From: Nonomuraea jiangxiensis
GTDB taxonomy: Bacteria > Actinomycetota > Actinomycetes > Streptosporangiales > Streptosporangiaceae
DNA length: 64,000 nt
Direction of reading: 5' to 3'
NCBI RefSeq assembly: GCF_900099965.1
Contig: NZ_FNDJ01000010.1
Coordinates: 248,001-312,000 of the forward strand
The notes under the pieces are model-generated. The model was given only the letters and a program-made list of their open reading frames with translations, did not search any database and was not told the origin of the DNA. Shown here one piece after another: positions 7,145 through 15,890 of the stretch (position 1 is the stretch's first letter; each line of letters begins with the position of its first letter). The position numbers were made by a program, and so were the translations under genes.

Positions 7145-8119
7145 TCAGCGGACGAGCGGTAGGCGGAGTACGAAGCACGCGCCGCCGCCGGCCGCTTCCT
7201 CGACGTTCAGGGTGCCCCGATGGGCCTCGGCGATGTCGCGGGCGATGGCCAGGCCGAGTCCGATGCCGCCCCGGTCGCGGCTGCGGGTGGTGTCCAGGCG
7301 GACGAATCGGTGGAAGACACGTTCCCGGTCCGCGCGGGGGATGCCCTTTCCGTCGTCGGCCACGGTCAGTTCGGCGTGGTCGCCCGCACGGCGCAGGCCG
7401 ACGTTCACCTTGTGCACGGCGTGGCTTCCGGCGTTGTCCAGGAGGTGGGCGAGCAGGCGGGTGAGCTGCCAGGGGGCGGCTTCCACGGTCACCGCCGGTT
7501 CGAGGTCGAGCCGTACGCCATGTCTTCGGGGCCACCGATCCGCCGCCACCGTCTCGACCAGGACGGTGAGATCCACTTCCTCCCGCGTTCTGCCGAGATC
7601 GGACTCGATCGTGGCCAGCAGGTGCAGGTCGTCCACGATGGTCTCCAGCCGGTCGAGGCCGTCGGTCACGTGGTTCAGCAGGTCGGGCAGGGCGATGTCG
7701 TCGGGATAGCGCTGCGCCGCCTCCACTTCGAGCCGGAGCGCGGCGAGCGGCGTACGGAGCCCGTGTGAGGCATCGGCCGCGAACTGACGCTGCCGGTCCA
7801 GCAGGCGCCGCGTCTGCGCTCGGGCCTGCCTGACCTGCTCGTTCAGCTGCCGCAGCTTCGTGAGGCGGGAGCAGGGCGGTCCCTCCGGCGTCACGTCCTG
7901 AGCGCGGTGGACGAGCAGCACCACCGCTTCGTGCGGTCCGGGAACGGATCCGTGCGGAAACAGGTCCACCACATTCCGCCCCACGACGTCCTCTCGCCGG
8001 CGTCCGCAGAGGTCGAGAAAGGCCTGGTTGGCGGCCACGATGATCAGATCCAGCGTCATGATCAGGCAGGGGCCGGAAACGGCCGCGAACAGCGCGGCGG
8101 AGCAGATATGGCGTCCCAT
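7145..8119 (-). CDS. Soluble PAS-like sensor histidine kinase
   Basis: This 324-residue protein has a short N-terminal PAS-like domain (about 1-60), a helical linker, a HisKA domain with His119 and an HATPase domain ending in LGLAIARDIAEAHRGTL. The H-box reads SHGLRTPL, with glycine in place of the usual glutamate after the histidine; that residue helps autophosphorylation or phosphatase activity in this family. No membrane helix is seen. The start at 8119 has AAAGGG upstream. It lies 29 bases downstream of a paralogous kinase and no response regulator is nearby. Confidence 0.85.
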   Translation of the reverse strand: MGRHICSAALFAAVSGPCLIMTLDLIIVAANQAFLDLCGRRREDVVGRNVVDLFPHGSVPGPHEAVVLLVHRAQDVTPEGPPCSRLTKLRQLNEQVRQARAQTRRLLDRQRQFAADASHGLRTPLAALRLEVEAAQRYPDDIALPDLLNHVTDGLDRLETIVDDLHLLATIESDLGRTREEVDLTVLVETVAADRWPRRHGVRLDLEPAVTVEAAPWQLTRLLAHLLDNAGSHAVHKVNVGLRRAGDHAELTVADDGKGIPRADRERVFHRFVRLDTTRSRDRGGIGLGLAIARDIAEAHRGTLNVEEAAGGGACFVLRLPLVR

Positions 8120-8148
8120 CACAAGTCCCTTTCCCATGCTCGGCGAGC

Positions 8149-8964
8149 TCATGGATCCACTGCCGTGCCGGCTCGCCGACCCGCCGGGGCCGCCGCGTCC
8201 GCCAGGGGAAGCCGCAGGACGAAGCACGCGCCGCCGGTCACGGCCCGCTGGACGTGGAGGCTGCCGAGGTGGGCCTCGGCGATGTCGCGGGCGATGGCCA
8301 GGCCCAGCCCGGCGCCGGTGCGGTCGAGCCTGCGCGCGGCGTCCAGCCGGGTGAAGCGCTCGAAAATGCGTTCCCGCTGGGATTCGGCGACTCCTTCCCC
8401 GTCGTCGATGACGGTGAGTTCGGCGCAGTCGCCGTCGTGGACCAACCGGACCTCGATCAGGTGCCGGGCGTGTCGTTGGGCGTTGTTCAGCAGGTTGGTG
8501 AGCACTCGGCTGATCCGAATGGGGACGGCCGTGATGGTCGCCCCCGCCTCGATCCGGAGCTGGACCGGGATGCGATCGGCCCTGCCGACGATCTCTTCGC
8601 GGACGAGTTCGGCGAGGTCGACGCGCTGGAGCTCGTGGGGCGGGCCGGCCTCCATTTCGGCGATGACGCGCAGGTCGGTGAGGATCGAGTCCAGCCGCTC
8701 CACGTTCCTCAACGCGCCGGCGAGCAGGTCGCCGAGGTCGGTCTCCTCGGGATGCAGGCGGGCCTCCTCCAGCTCCGCTCGCAGCCCCGCGAGCACCGTA
8801 CGCAGCTCGTGCGAGGCGTCGGACGCGAAACGCTGCTTTCTCAACAGCTCGTGCTGAAGTTCGCGGACAGTGTCAGAGGGCAGCCGGATCGCCGGTGCGG
8901 ACCGGAGGTCACCAGCCGGGTGGTTGGCCCCGCGCTCGTATCGAGGGCCTGAGTGCACTGTCAC
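8149..8964 (-). CDS. Soluble sensor histidine kinase
   Basis: This 271-residue histidine kinase has a normal H-box (DASHELRT, His52) and a HATPase domain with an N-box (LTNLLNNAQRHA), IDDGEGV and LGLAIARDIAEAH. The N-terminus of about 40 residues has no recognisable sensor or membrane segment. GTG at 8964 was chosen because AAGGAAG lies 8 bases upstream. It is a paralogue of the following kinase: both end with GGACFVLRLPL. The pair may act together or with a distant response regulator. Confidence 0.85.
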   Translation of the reverse strand: MTVHSGPRYERGANHPAGDLRSAPAIRLPSDTVRELQHELLRKQRFASDASHELRTVLAGLRAELEEARLHPEETDLGDLLAGALRNVERLDSILTDLRVIAEMEAGPPHELQRVDLAELVREEIVGRADRIPVQLRIEAGATITAVPIRISRVLTNLLNNAQRHARHLIEVRLVHDGDCAELTVIDDGEGVAESQRERIFERFTRLDAARRLDRTGAGLGLAIARDIAEAHLGSLHVQRAVTGGACFVLRLPLADAAAPAGRRAGTAVDP

Positions 8965-9188
8965 AACACAGACTTCCTTTCGTTTCATGCGAATTTGTGG
9001 GGACGTCACCCGATGGCGCTTGGGGCGGCGACGTCCGGGGTCGGCGGGGCACCGGCATGGTGGTTCTGCGCGGCGGGCATCAGGTTTGACAAATCAGGCC
9101 GTCGTCCTGTGACAGGCTGCCGTCAAGAAAGGTCATGACATACGTCACAGGGTGGAACGAGAAGCCCGGACGCCGGGCGTCGGCCGCG

Positions 9189-9371
9189 TCATTCGGAGCG
9201 CGGCTCCTCGTAGGGGATACGGCTCGGAGCGAGGTTCTCCACGGTTCCGTCAGGGGTGACGGTGGAGATCCACGCGATCGGACGCGGCACGACGACCGAG
9301 GACAGGAACCGGTAGAAAGCCGCCCAGCCCAGCTCGTCGGGGCTATCGAGGGCTTCGGCGGATGGTCCCGG
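9189..9371 (-). pseudogene. Remnant of a flavin reductase-like gene
   Basis: The minus strand reads in one open frame as FYRFLSSVVVPRPIAWISTV, then TPDGTVENLAP, then SRIPYEEPRSE and a stop at 9189. The first two segments match the N-terminal signature of the flavin reductase-like (FMN-binding split barrel) family, whose members are about 200 residues. Only about 50 recognisable residues remain and no good start codon is visible. The tail may be the original C-terminus joined after an internal deletion. The frame lies directly downstream of the MerR gene in the same direction. Confidence 0.65.
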
Positions 9372-9372
9372 A

Positions 9373-10113
9373 TCAGCCGTGGTGTTTCCAGATGCGCACG
9401 AGCACGTCGAGCTGCGCCGGGTTGTAGAGATCGAGCACCGCGTTGAACACCGCGGAGGTCGCCTCGTGCCGGCCGACCGCGGCGTGCTCGACGGTGCGCG
9501 GTGGCGCCGGGTGCTTCTCGTTCACCGCCATCATCTGCGGGAGCATGCGTTGCGCGAGTCGTTCGCGGGTCTCCTCGTCGGCGTCCGGCGGGAGCGCGTC
9601 GAACTCGTCGGTCGCCTCGTCCCGCTCGTAGTCCTGCAAGAGCGCCTGCCAGTGCTGCGTGTTGTCCTCGCCGATCACCTGGGAGAGCACGGCGAACAGC
9701 GACCGGTCGGCGTGTGACAGCCGCGCGTCGGTCGCCGCGGCCGAGATGCCGAAGGGCAGGTCGGTCGGGACCGGCCGGTGACGCAGCTTCGCGATCTCCT
9801 CCCTCGCTTCCTCCAGCCGTGTGATCGTGGCGGCGAGCTCCGCGTCGACGGTGTCAAGGGTCTCTTCGAGATCCTCGGACTCGTCCTCCATCGCCGCGAT
9901 CATGGCGAGCGAGAAGCCGAGCCCCGTGAGACGGCGGATCTGCAGCAGTCGTACGAGGTGCTCGGTGCGGTAGACCTTGTAGCCGTTGGACAGCCGTTCG
10001 GGTTCGTCGAGCAGGCCGATGTCGTGATAGTGCCGGACGGTGCGCAGGGTCGTCCCGGCGAGTTGCGCGACTTCCCGCGTGCTCCAGCCCAATGCCGGCC
10101 CTCCTCCCCGCAT
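9373..10113 (-). CDS. MerR-family transcriptional regulator
   Basis: This 246-residue regulator starts with a MerR winged-helix domain (STREVAQLAGTTLRTVRHYH, then GYKVYR) and a coiled-coil dimerisation helix (DTVDAELAATITRLEEAREE). The long C-terminal half is helical and probably binds an effector. The start is uncertain: ATG at 10113 sits very close to GGAGGAG, and TTG at 10092 with GGGGAGGAG upstream would give a protein beginning at the domain. It is divergent from the PrsW protease gene, 97 bases away. Confidence 0.88.
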   Translation of the reverse strand: MRGGGPALGWSTREVAQLAGTTLRTVRHYHDIGLLDEPERLSNGYKVYRTEHLVRLLQIRRLTGLGFSLAMIAAMEDESEDLEETLDTVDAELAATITRLEEAREEIAKLRHRPVPTDLPFGISAAATDARLSHADRSLFAVLSQVIGEDNTQHWQALLQDYERDEATDEFDALPPDADEETRERLAQRMLPQMMAVNEKHPAPPRTVEHAAVGRHEATSAVFNAVLDLYNPAQLDVLVRIWKHHG

Positions 10114-10210
10114 CTCCTCCACCGGCCGACTTGAGTATGCCGCAACGGCACAGTGTCTCCTGCAACGGCGACCGCACACCGCGGCGTAGAGATGCCGATA
10201 AGGAACAGCA

Positions 10211-11329
10211 ATGCGAACATCGACAAAACCCGGGCGCAGTCGGGAGTGGATTCTCTGGCCCGTGGCTGCGGGAGCCGCATGGCTCCTGTCCATGATCTGG
10301 GTGGCCACGCAGATCGGCCCGGACGGGGTGGCCGTCGGCCTGCCGCTGTCCGCCCTCGTCACCCTGCCGGTCGTGGGCGCCTTCCGCTGGCTCGACCGCT
10401 GGGAGCCCGAGCGGCCGCGCCGCCTCGCCTCGGCGTTCGCGTGGGGCGCCTCGTTCGCCGCCTTCTGTTCGATCTGGTCGCAGGAGGGACTCCAAACCCT
10501 CGTCGACACCACCGTGGGCAGCGACTTCGGTGCGTGGTTCCGCCCGCTGGTGATCACCCCTGTCACCGAGGAGGTCCTCAAGGGCCTGTTCCTGGTGTGG
10601 CTGCTGATGTACCGCCGCAGGCAGATCACCGGCCTGCTCGACGGCATCGTCTACGGGGGGATCATCGGCGCGGGCTTCTCGTTCACCGAGAACGTCCTGT
10701 ACCTCGGCCGGACCATCACCACCTTCGCCGCGTCGGACACGTCCGACGTGAAGGCCATCGCCGCGCTCGGGGCCAGCTTCATTCTGCGCGTGGTGATGGT
10801 GCCGTTCTTCCACCCGTTCATGGTCGCCGTGTTCGGGCTCGGCATCGCCGCGGCCGCCGGCAGGCGCGGCAGAGGCGTCCGCGTCGGTCTCCCGCTCGTG
10901 GGGCTGTTCGCCGCGATCGTCCTGCACGGTGTGTGGGACTGGGCCGGGCTCGCCGGCAGTGATCCGTTCATGATCTACAAGATCTACGGAGCCGTCATGG
11001 TGCCGCTGTTCCTCACGATACTGGTCGTGGCCCTGGTGCTACGCAACCGTGAGGGGAAGATGATCGCCGCGGCCCTGCCGAGGCTCGCACGAGACGGACA
11101 CATCGCCCCCGAGGATGTCGCACGGCTCGCGAACCTCGGCGAGCGCCGCCGCTGGAGGCGGGACGTACGTCGCCGCTCAGGCCGAGCCGCGGCCCGCGCC
11201 ACCGGCCGTTACCAGGCCGAAGCGAGCGCCCTCGGCATCCGGACGGCCCGCGCCCAGACCACCGGCGACAGCGAGGGGCTCGACGAGCAGGCCCAGGCGA
11301 CGGCGGCTGCCAGGGCGGGATCGGAATGA
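10211..11329 (+). CDS. PrsW-family glutamic intramembrane protease
   Basis: This 372-residue polytopic membrane protein carries the PrsW signature: E120-E121-x-x-K (TEEVLKG), FSFTENVLYL with Glu160, and conserved histidines in FFHPFM and LHGVWD. B. subtilis PrsW cleaves the anti-sigma factor RsiW, but actinobacterial members are mostly uncharacterised. About eight membrane helices are followed by a basic cytoplasmic tail of about 90 residues. AAGGAAC precedes the ATG at 10211. It is divergent from the MerR regulator. Confidence 0.93.
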   Translation: MRTSTKPGRSREWILWPVAAGAAWLLSMIWVATQIGPDGVAVGLPLSALVTLPVVGAFRWLDRWEPERPRRLASAFAWGASFAAFCSIWSQEGLQTLVDTTVGSDFGAWFRPLVITPVTEEVLKGLFLVWLLMYRRRQITGLLDGIVYGGIIGAGFSFTENVLYLGRTITTFAASDTSDVKAIAALGASFILRVVMVPFFHPFMVAVFGLGIAAAAGRRGRGVRVGLPLVGLFAAIVLHGVWDWAGLAGSDPFMIYKIYGAVMVPLFLTILVVALVLRNREGKMIAAALPRLARDGHIAPEDVARLANLGERRRWRRDVRRRSGRAAARATGRYQAEASALGIRTARAQTTGDSEGLDEQAQATAAARAGSE

Positions 11330-11357
11330 GGACACCAGTCGTCCATGACGGGTGTGA

Positions 11358-12248
11358 TTGACTCCAGTCGTGTTCGATTCGCCTGATTTCGATCTGGCGC
11401 CCTACGCCGAGGTCGACATGGCACAGTACGTCCGGCGCAGCCACTGCAGTTGGAACGACGCCGGCTGGCGTTCGCTGCTCGTGCAACGTTTCGTGCACGC
11501 ACGCCAGGTCGAGCAGCTGCTGCTGCCCGGAACGGCCGATCTGCATCTCGTGCTGTGCACGGCCGGAGCGGCCGTGATGTCGGTCAGCACGGGCGGGGCG
11601 CCGGCCAGGCGCCGTTGGACGGCCGGCCGGCTGGAACTCATGGTGCCGGGCCGCTCAACAGTGCGCAGTTACCAGGCGACCTCGGCCCTGTCCACCATCC
11701 AGGTGCACATCCCGCAGGCCGTCATCAAGCGGACCGCGGCTCAACTGGGCGGTCCCGAGCCGGACTTCGAGGCGCTGTCCGCCGGACTGGGCCCGGGCGA
11801 CCCGGTCGTCGAACACCTCCTACGGTCACTGCCGGCCAACCGGGAGGTGGGTGACTTGTATGCCGAATCGGCTGCGGCGTTCCTCGCCGTCCACCTGCTG
11901 ACCCGGGGCCGGGAGCCGCGCGTGCCGGAGATCGAGCACGCTGCCGTCCGCAGAGGCATCGCCATCATGCGGGACCGCCTGGCCGAGCCGCTCACCCTCG
12001 CCGACATCGCCGCTGAGGCGCACTTGAGCGTCTATCACTTCGTACGTGTCTTCCGCCATGCCACCGGCGAGACACCACATCGATATCTCACCCGGCTCAG
12101 GATCGAGCTGGCACAACGACTGCTGTCGGGCACCACCCTCACCATCGAGCAGATCGCCGAGCGCTGCGGCTACGCCGGACCCGGCCCCCTGTCGTCGGCG
12201 TTCCTGCGCCACGTCGGTGTCCGGCCGTCGGTCTACCGCAATATCTGA
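11358..12248 (+). CDS. AraC-family transcriptional regulator
   Basis: This protein of about 296 residues has an N-terminal ligand/dimerisation domain (about 1-185) and a C-terminal double HTH of the AraC type. The key segments are LTLADIAAEAHLSVYHFVRV, FRHATGETPHRYL and TIEQIAERCGYAGPGPLSSA. TTG at 11358 or GTG at 11370 may be the true start; no clear ribosome site decides. It is followed 60 bases later by an SRPBCC gene in the same direction, a plausible target. Confidence 0.9.
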   Translation: MTPVVFDSPDFDLAPYAEVDMAQYVRRSHCSWNDAGWRSLLVQRFVHARQVEQLLLPGTADLHLVLCTAGAAVMSVSTGGAPARRRWTAGRLELMVPGRSTVRSYQATSALSTIQVHIPQAVIKRTAAQLGGPEPDFEALSAGLGPGDPVVEHLLRSLPANREVGDLYAESAAAFLAVHLLTRGREPRVPEIEHAAVRRGIAIMRDRLAEPLTLADIAAEAHLSVYHFVRVFRHATGETPHRYLTRLRIELAQRLLSGTTLTIEQIAERCGYAGPGPLSSAFLRHVGVRPSVYRNI

Positions 12249-12308
12249 CCGCCAGGTGCGCAATCCGCCGCATGTCCCCGCGTGGCGAGGCGGCCCTACG
12301 TTGGCGGG

Positions 12309-12746
12309 ATGACCTCTACCTATACCGTGACGGCGCATTCGCAGGCCGACCCCGACGTCGTCTTTTCCGTACTGGTCCGTGCCGGTACGTGGCCCCTGTG
12401 GTCGCCGATCGACGCCGCGGAGGTTGAAACCGGCGATCCGGACGATCCGCAGCGGGCCGGCGACACGAGGGTCTTTCGTACGGGCCGAGCCGTCTCACGC
12501 GAGCGGATCGTCGAGCTGATCGCCGGCCGGCGGTTCGTGTACGAGAACGTCAACGGGCCATTCCGGTACTACCAGGGCACCGTCGATCTGGCGCGGCCAC
12601 GCGAAGGCGGCACCGACATCGTCTGGTCCGCGCGGTTCACGCCCAAGGTGCCGCTGACCGGCCCCTTCTGGCGCTGGTACCTGACCCGTTTCATGCGACG
12701 CATGGCCGATGGGCTCGCCAAGCATGCGGAGAAGAGCGGAAACTGA
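12309..12746 (+). CDS. SRPBCC (polyketide cyclase/dehydrase-like) protein
   Basis: This 145-residue protein fits the SRPBCC helix-grip fold: an N-terminal strand with a helix (ADPDVVFSVLVRAGTWPLWS), a charged middle, and a C-terminal long amphipathic helix (WYLTRFMRRMADGLAKHAEK). Such proteins bind hydrophobic ligands, and the substrate cannot be read from sequence. It follows the AraC regulator in the same direction. The start ATG at 12309 has only a weak ribosome site. Confidence 0.85.
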   Translation: MTSTYTVTAHSQADPDVVFSVLVRAGTWPLWSPIDAAEVETGDPDDPQRAGDTRVFRTGRAVSRERIVELIAGRRFVYENVNGPFRYYQGTVDLARPREGGTDIVWSARFTPKVPLTGPFWRWYLTRFMRRMADGLAKHAEKSGN

Positions 12747-12907
12747 CCGCCGGCCGGCCGGGCGTGATCAACGGTCCTGTAGGAGGCCGCGCCTAGCAGC
12801 AGGGAGGACGGCGGTCGTGGCGTTCTTCCCGGTGACGGCCACACGATGAGGGGCGGGCCGGCGTTTCGGTCGTCGCTTGAGTGCCCGCCGAAAGGAGCAG
12901 CACGACC

Positions 12908-13204
12908 ATGCGAGAGTTCCTGGTCACGATCATCATCGCCGTCCCCGAGGGCACCAGCCAGGACGAGGTGGACCGGCGGCGCGCCGCCGAAGCCGTACGT
13001 GCCCGGGAGCTGGCCGCCGCCGGCCACCTGGCGCGGCTGTGGCGTCCGGTCGGCCAGGTGTACAGCGTCGGCGTCTGGCGGGCCGCCGACGAGAAGGAGC
13101 TCCAGGACAAGGTGCTCGGTACGCTCCCGCTGCGCCCGTGGATGAACCTCTGCGTCACCGCGCTCGAATCCCACCCCAACGACCCGGGCTGCGCCGCGGG
13201 TTGA
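12908..13204 (+). CDS. Muconolactone isomerase-like protein
   Basis: This 98-residue protein belongs to the muconolactone delta-isomerase family: MREFLVTIIIAVPEG, the helix with RRAAEAVRARELAAAGHL, then LWRPVGQ. True CatC acts in the beta-ketoadipate pathway, but no other catechol genes are nearby, so a different ring-isomerase or stress role is possible. AAAGGAG lies 10 bases before the ATG at 12908. Immediately downstream is the remnant of an MFS transporter. Confidence 0.87.
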   Translation: MREFLVTIIIAVPEGTSQDEVDRRRAAEAVRARELAAAGHLARLWRPVGQVYSVGVWRAADEKELQDKVLGTLPLRPWMNLCVTALESHPNDPGCAAG

Positions 13205-13429
13205 CAGCCCGCGTCCGCACCGCCGGCCGCTCGGTGGTCGCTCCCCGGCATCCCGCTCGCCCTGGCCACGGGCGCCCACCTGCGCTTCCCCCGCTCGGTC
13301 GCGCTGCTGACCGCCGGGTACTCCGTCGGCCAGATCCTCGGTCCGCCGGCCGTCATCCCACTGCTCTGCCACGGCTACCACCAGGCGCTGATCCGCCGCG
13401 TTCGGCGTGGAGGCGTTATCGGACCATGA
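13205..13429 (+). pseudogene. C-terminal remnant of an MFS transporter (YbfB/YjiJ-like)
   Basis: The plus strand from about 13238 reads LPGIPLALATGAHLRFPRS, then VALLTAGYSVGQILGPPAV, then IPLLCHGYHQALI in one frame and stops at 13427-13429. This resembles transmembrane helices 10-12 of YbfB/YjiJ-type MFS transporters. Only about 60 residues survive and there is no start codon. The frame begins right after the isomerase stop and overlaps the end of the convergent HxlR gene. It is a decayed gene, perhaps once co-transcribed with the isomerase. Confidence 0.65.
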
Positions 13430-13868
13430 CCTGGAGCTGCTGGCGCTCTTCCTCCGCGATCCTCTGGTCGTAGGTCGAGCGTGCGGCGGAGATCGCCTGC
13501 TGGTGTTCCTCGGTCCAGATCACCAACGACTTGATCACCTCGTGCAGCGACATGCCGAGCTCGGTCAGCTCGTAGTCCACCCGGGGCGGCACCACCGGGT
13601 AGACGGTCCGGCTGACCAGCCCGTCCCGCTCCAGCTGGCGCAGCGTCACCGTGAGCATCCGCTGGCTCACGCCGTCGACGGTACGGCGCAGCTCGGAGAA
13701 CCGCATCGTCCGCCGGTCGAGGAGGGCGATCACCAGCAGCGACCACTTGTCGGCGATGCGGTCGAGGATGTGCCGCACGTCGCAGTCGGCCCGGACATCC
13801 CACTGTCTGGCCTCGTCATCGTCGGTTCCCTTGCAGTAACCCAGTGCCTTATAAGTGCCGTCTTCCAT
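13416..13868 (-). CDS. HxlR-family transcriptional regulator
   Basis: This 150-residue winged-helix protein shows the HxlR pattern: DCDVRHILDRIADKWSLLVI, MRFSELRRTVDGVSQRMLT and DGLVSRTVYPVVPPRVDYEL. GGGGAG precedes the ATG at 13868. It is divergent from an MFS exporter gene and a PNPOx-family gene and probably represses them. Family members often respond to electrophiles or oxidants through a cysteine; Cys12 and Cys29 are candidates. Confidence 0.93.
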   Translation of the reverse strand: MEDGTYKALGYCKGTDDDEARQWDVRADCDVRHILDRIADKWSLLVIALLDRRTMRFSELRRTVDGVSQRMLTVTLRQLERDGLVSRTVYPVVPPRVDYELTELGMSLHEVIKSLVIWTEEHQQAISAARSTYDQRIAEEERQQLQVMVR

Positions 13869-13928
13869 AGCTCCCCACAGTGACGCAAGATTCCTTCGTT
13901 ACCGAACAGAACCATGAGGGAGCTACTC

Positions 13929-15335
13929 GTGTCCACCACCGTTCGACCCCCGGCGCCGTCGTTGCGCCTGACACCACGTTCCTGGGGGATGTTGTTCGTC
14001 CTGTGTGGGGCGATCTTCCTGGAGGGCATCAACGTCGCGATGCTCAACGTGGCGCTGCCGGCCATCCGGACCGATCTCGGCCTGTCCACCGGCGAGCTGC
14101 AGTGGGTGCTCAGTTCCTACGTTCTGGGCTATGGCGGGTTCATGCTGGTCGGCGGCCGGGCCGCTGACCTGTTCGGCCGCCGCCGCATGTTCCTGATCTG
14201 GCTCACGGTCTTCCTTGTCGTCTCCGCCCTGGGCGGGATAGCCGACGAGGGGTGGATGCTCATCGCCGCGCGCTTCGTGGCAGGTGTCGCCGCCGCGGTG
14301 ATGACCCCGGCCGGACTGTCGATCATCACGACCAGCTTCCCGGAAGGCCCGCAGCGCAACCAGGCGCTCCTGGTCTACTCCGGTACGGCGTCGGGCGGCT
14401 TCTCGCTCGGACTGGTGCTCGGTGGCCTGCTGGCCGCCGTGGACTGGCGGCTGGTGCTGTTCGCGCCCGCGATCCTGGCACTGGTCATCCTCGTACTGGC
14501 GATACCGCTGATCCCTGCCGGCCCGGTGGAGCGTTCCGAAGAGCGGCGCGTGGACGTGCTCGGGGCGGTCACCATCACCGCCGCCATCATGCTGCTGGTG
14601 CTCGGCGTCGAGCGGGCGGCCCACGTGGGTGTCGGCTGGACCGCCGCCTTCATCGCCGGCGGGCTCGTCCTCGTCGCGCTGTTCGTCGCGATCGAGCGCA
14701 GGTCGGCCGCTCCGCTGCTGCGGCTGGGCATCCTGCGCTCCGGGCCGCTGGTCCGCGCCAACCTGGCGGGCCTGCTGTTCGCCGGCGCCTTCTTCGGCTT
14801 CCAGTTCATCGCGGTGCTCTACCTTCAGGAGCTGCGCGGCTGGAGCTCGCTGCAGACCAGCCTCGCCCTGCTGGCCATCGGCATTGACGCCATCCTCGCC
14901 CCGCTGCTCACGCCCCGGCTGGTCAACCGGTACGGCAATCCGAAGGTCATCGTGGCCGGGTTGGTACTGGCCGTGGTGTCGTACGTGCTGTTCCTGCCGA
15001 TCGGTATGGACACCGTCTACCTCGCCATGTTCCCCACCATGATCATCCTTGGGGTGGCGTTCGCGCTGGCCTACGGGCCGCTGACCATCGTCGCCACCGA
15101 CGGGGTGGAGGAGAGTGAGCAGGGGCTGGCAGGTGGGCTGCTGTACACCTCCTTCCAGTTCGGCGCCGCCCTCGGGCTGGCCGCCAGTACGGCCGTCATC
15201 GTCGCCGTCACGGCCGACGGCGGCGCGGCCGACCTGCTCGACGGCTACCGTGCCGCGCTGGCCGTACCCGTCGTCGCCGCGATCCTGGCCGCCATCGTCT
15301 GTGCCCCCGGCCTGCGGAAGGGGACGCAGGGATGA
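13929..15335 (+). CDS. MFS drug-resistance transporter, DHA2 (EmrB/QacA) type
   Basis: This protein of about 468 residues has roughly 14 membrane helices, typical of DHA2 exporters. The conserved GGRAADLFGRRRMF loop (motif A) and the long hydrophobic C-terminal half are seen. GTG at 13929 was chosen because AGGGAG lies 6 bases upstream; an ATG at 13914 is also in frame. It is divergent from HxlR and its stop overlaps the ATG of the next gene (ATGA), so the two are coupled. Substrate is unknown. Confidence 0.92.
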   Translation: MSTTVRPPAPSLRLTPRSWGMLFVLCGAIFLEGINVAMLNVALPAIRTDLGLSTGELQWVLSSYVLGYGGFMLVGGRAADLFGRRRMFLIWLTVFLVVSALGGIADEGWMLIAARFVAGVAAAVMTPAGLSIITTSFPEGPQRNQALLVYSGTASGGFSLGLVLGGLLAAVDWRLVLFAPAILALVILVLAIPLIPAGPVERSEERRVDVLGAVTITAAIMLLVLGVERAAHVGVGWTAAFIAGGLVLVALFVAIERRSAAPLLRLGILRSGPLVRANLAGLLFAGAFFGFQFIAVLYLQELRGWSSLQTSLALLAIGIDAILAPLLTPRLVNRYGNPKVIVAGLVLAVVSYVLFLPIGMDTVYLAMFPTMIILGVAFALAYGPLTIVATDGVEESEQGLAGGLLYTSFQFGAALGLAASTAVIVAVTADGGAADLLDGYRAALAVPVVAAILAAIVCAPGLRKGTQG

Positions 15336-15814
15336 CCGTCACGACCATGTCCTTCGCCGACATCGAGCACGAGTTCAACTCCTTCGTGGGCGCCATCGTC
15401 TACGCCACCATGGTCACCATCGACTCCAAGAACCGCCCTCGTACCCGCGTCCTCATCCCCATCTGGGAGAACGTGGACGGGCAGCCGCGCGGCTGGCTGG
15501 CCACCTACAGGACTCCCGTCAAGGCGGCCCACCTGGCGGGCAACCCGCACACCTCCTTCTCCTACTGGAAGCCGGGCAACAACTCGGTCGCCATCGAGGC
15601 GGTGGCCACCTGGGCGGAGGACCTGGACGTCAAGCGTCGTGTCTGGAACCTCTACCGCACCACCAGCCCGCGCGGGGCCGGGTACGACCTGGGCAACTTC
15701 TGGCGATCGCCCGCCGATCCCAAGCTTCATGTCCTTCGCCTCGACCCCTGGCGCATCCAGGTGATCCGCGGCATGGATTTGCGCAGTCGCATCTGGACGG
15801 CGCCGGGGGCGTGA
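15332..15814 (+). CDS. Pyridoxamine 5'-phosphate oxidase-family protein
   Basis: This 160-residue protein has the split-barrel flavin/F420-binding fold: MVTIDSKNRPRTRVLIPIWE, then WLATYRTPVKAAHLAGNPHT and SVAIEAVATWAED. It is probably an FMN- or F420-dependent reductase or oxidase. Its ATG overlaps the stop codon of the MFS exporter, suggesting a shared detoxification job under HxlR control. A strong hairpin terminator follows. Confidence 0.88.
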   Translation: MTVTTMSFADIEHEFNSFVGAIVYATMVTIDSKNRPRTRVLIPIWENVDGQPRGWLATYRTPVKAAHLAGNPHTSFSYWKPGNNSVAIEAVATWAEDLDVKRRVWNLYRTTSPRGAGYDLGNFWRSPADPKLHVLRLDPWRIQVIRGMDLRSRIWTAPGA

Positions 15815-15825
15815 CCCGGCGGGCG

Positions 15826-15853
15826 GCGACCCTGCCACTTCCGGCAGGGTCGC
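15826..15853. terminator. Bidirectional hairpin terminator
   Basis: An 11-bp perfect stem (GCGACCCTGCC with GGCAGGGTCGC) and a 6-base loop lie between the convergent PNPOx and SMR genes, so the hairpin can serve both. Confidence 0.8.
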
Positions 15854-15890
15854 TCGCCGGCTCGAAACGCGGGGTGACGGCCGGGGTCGG

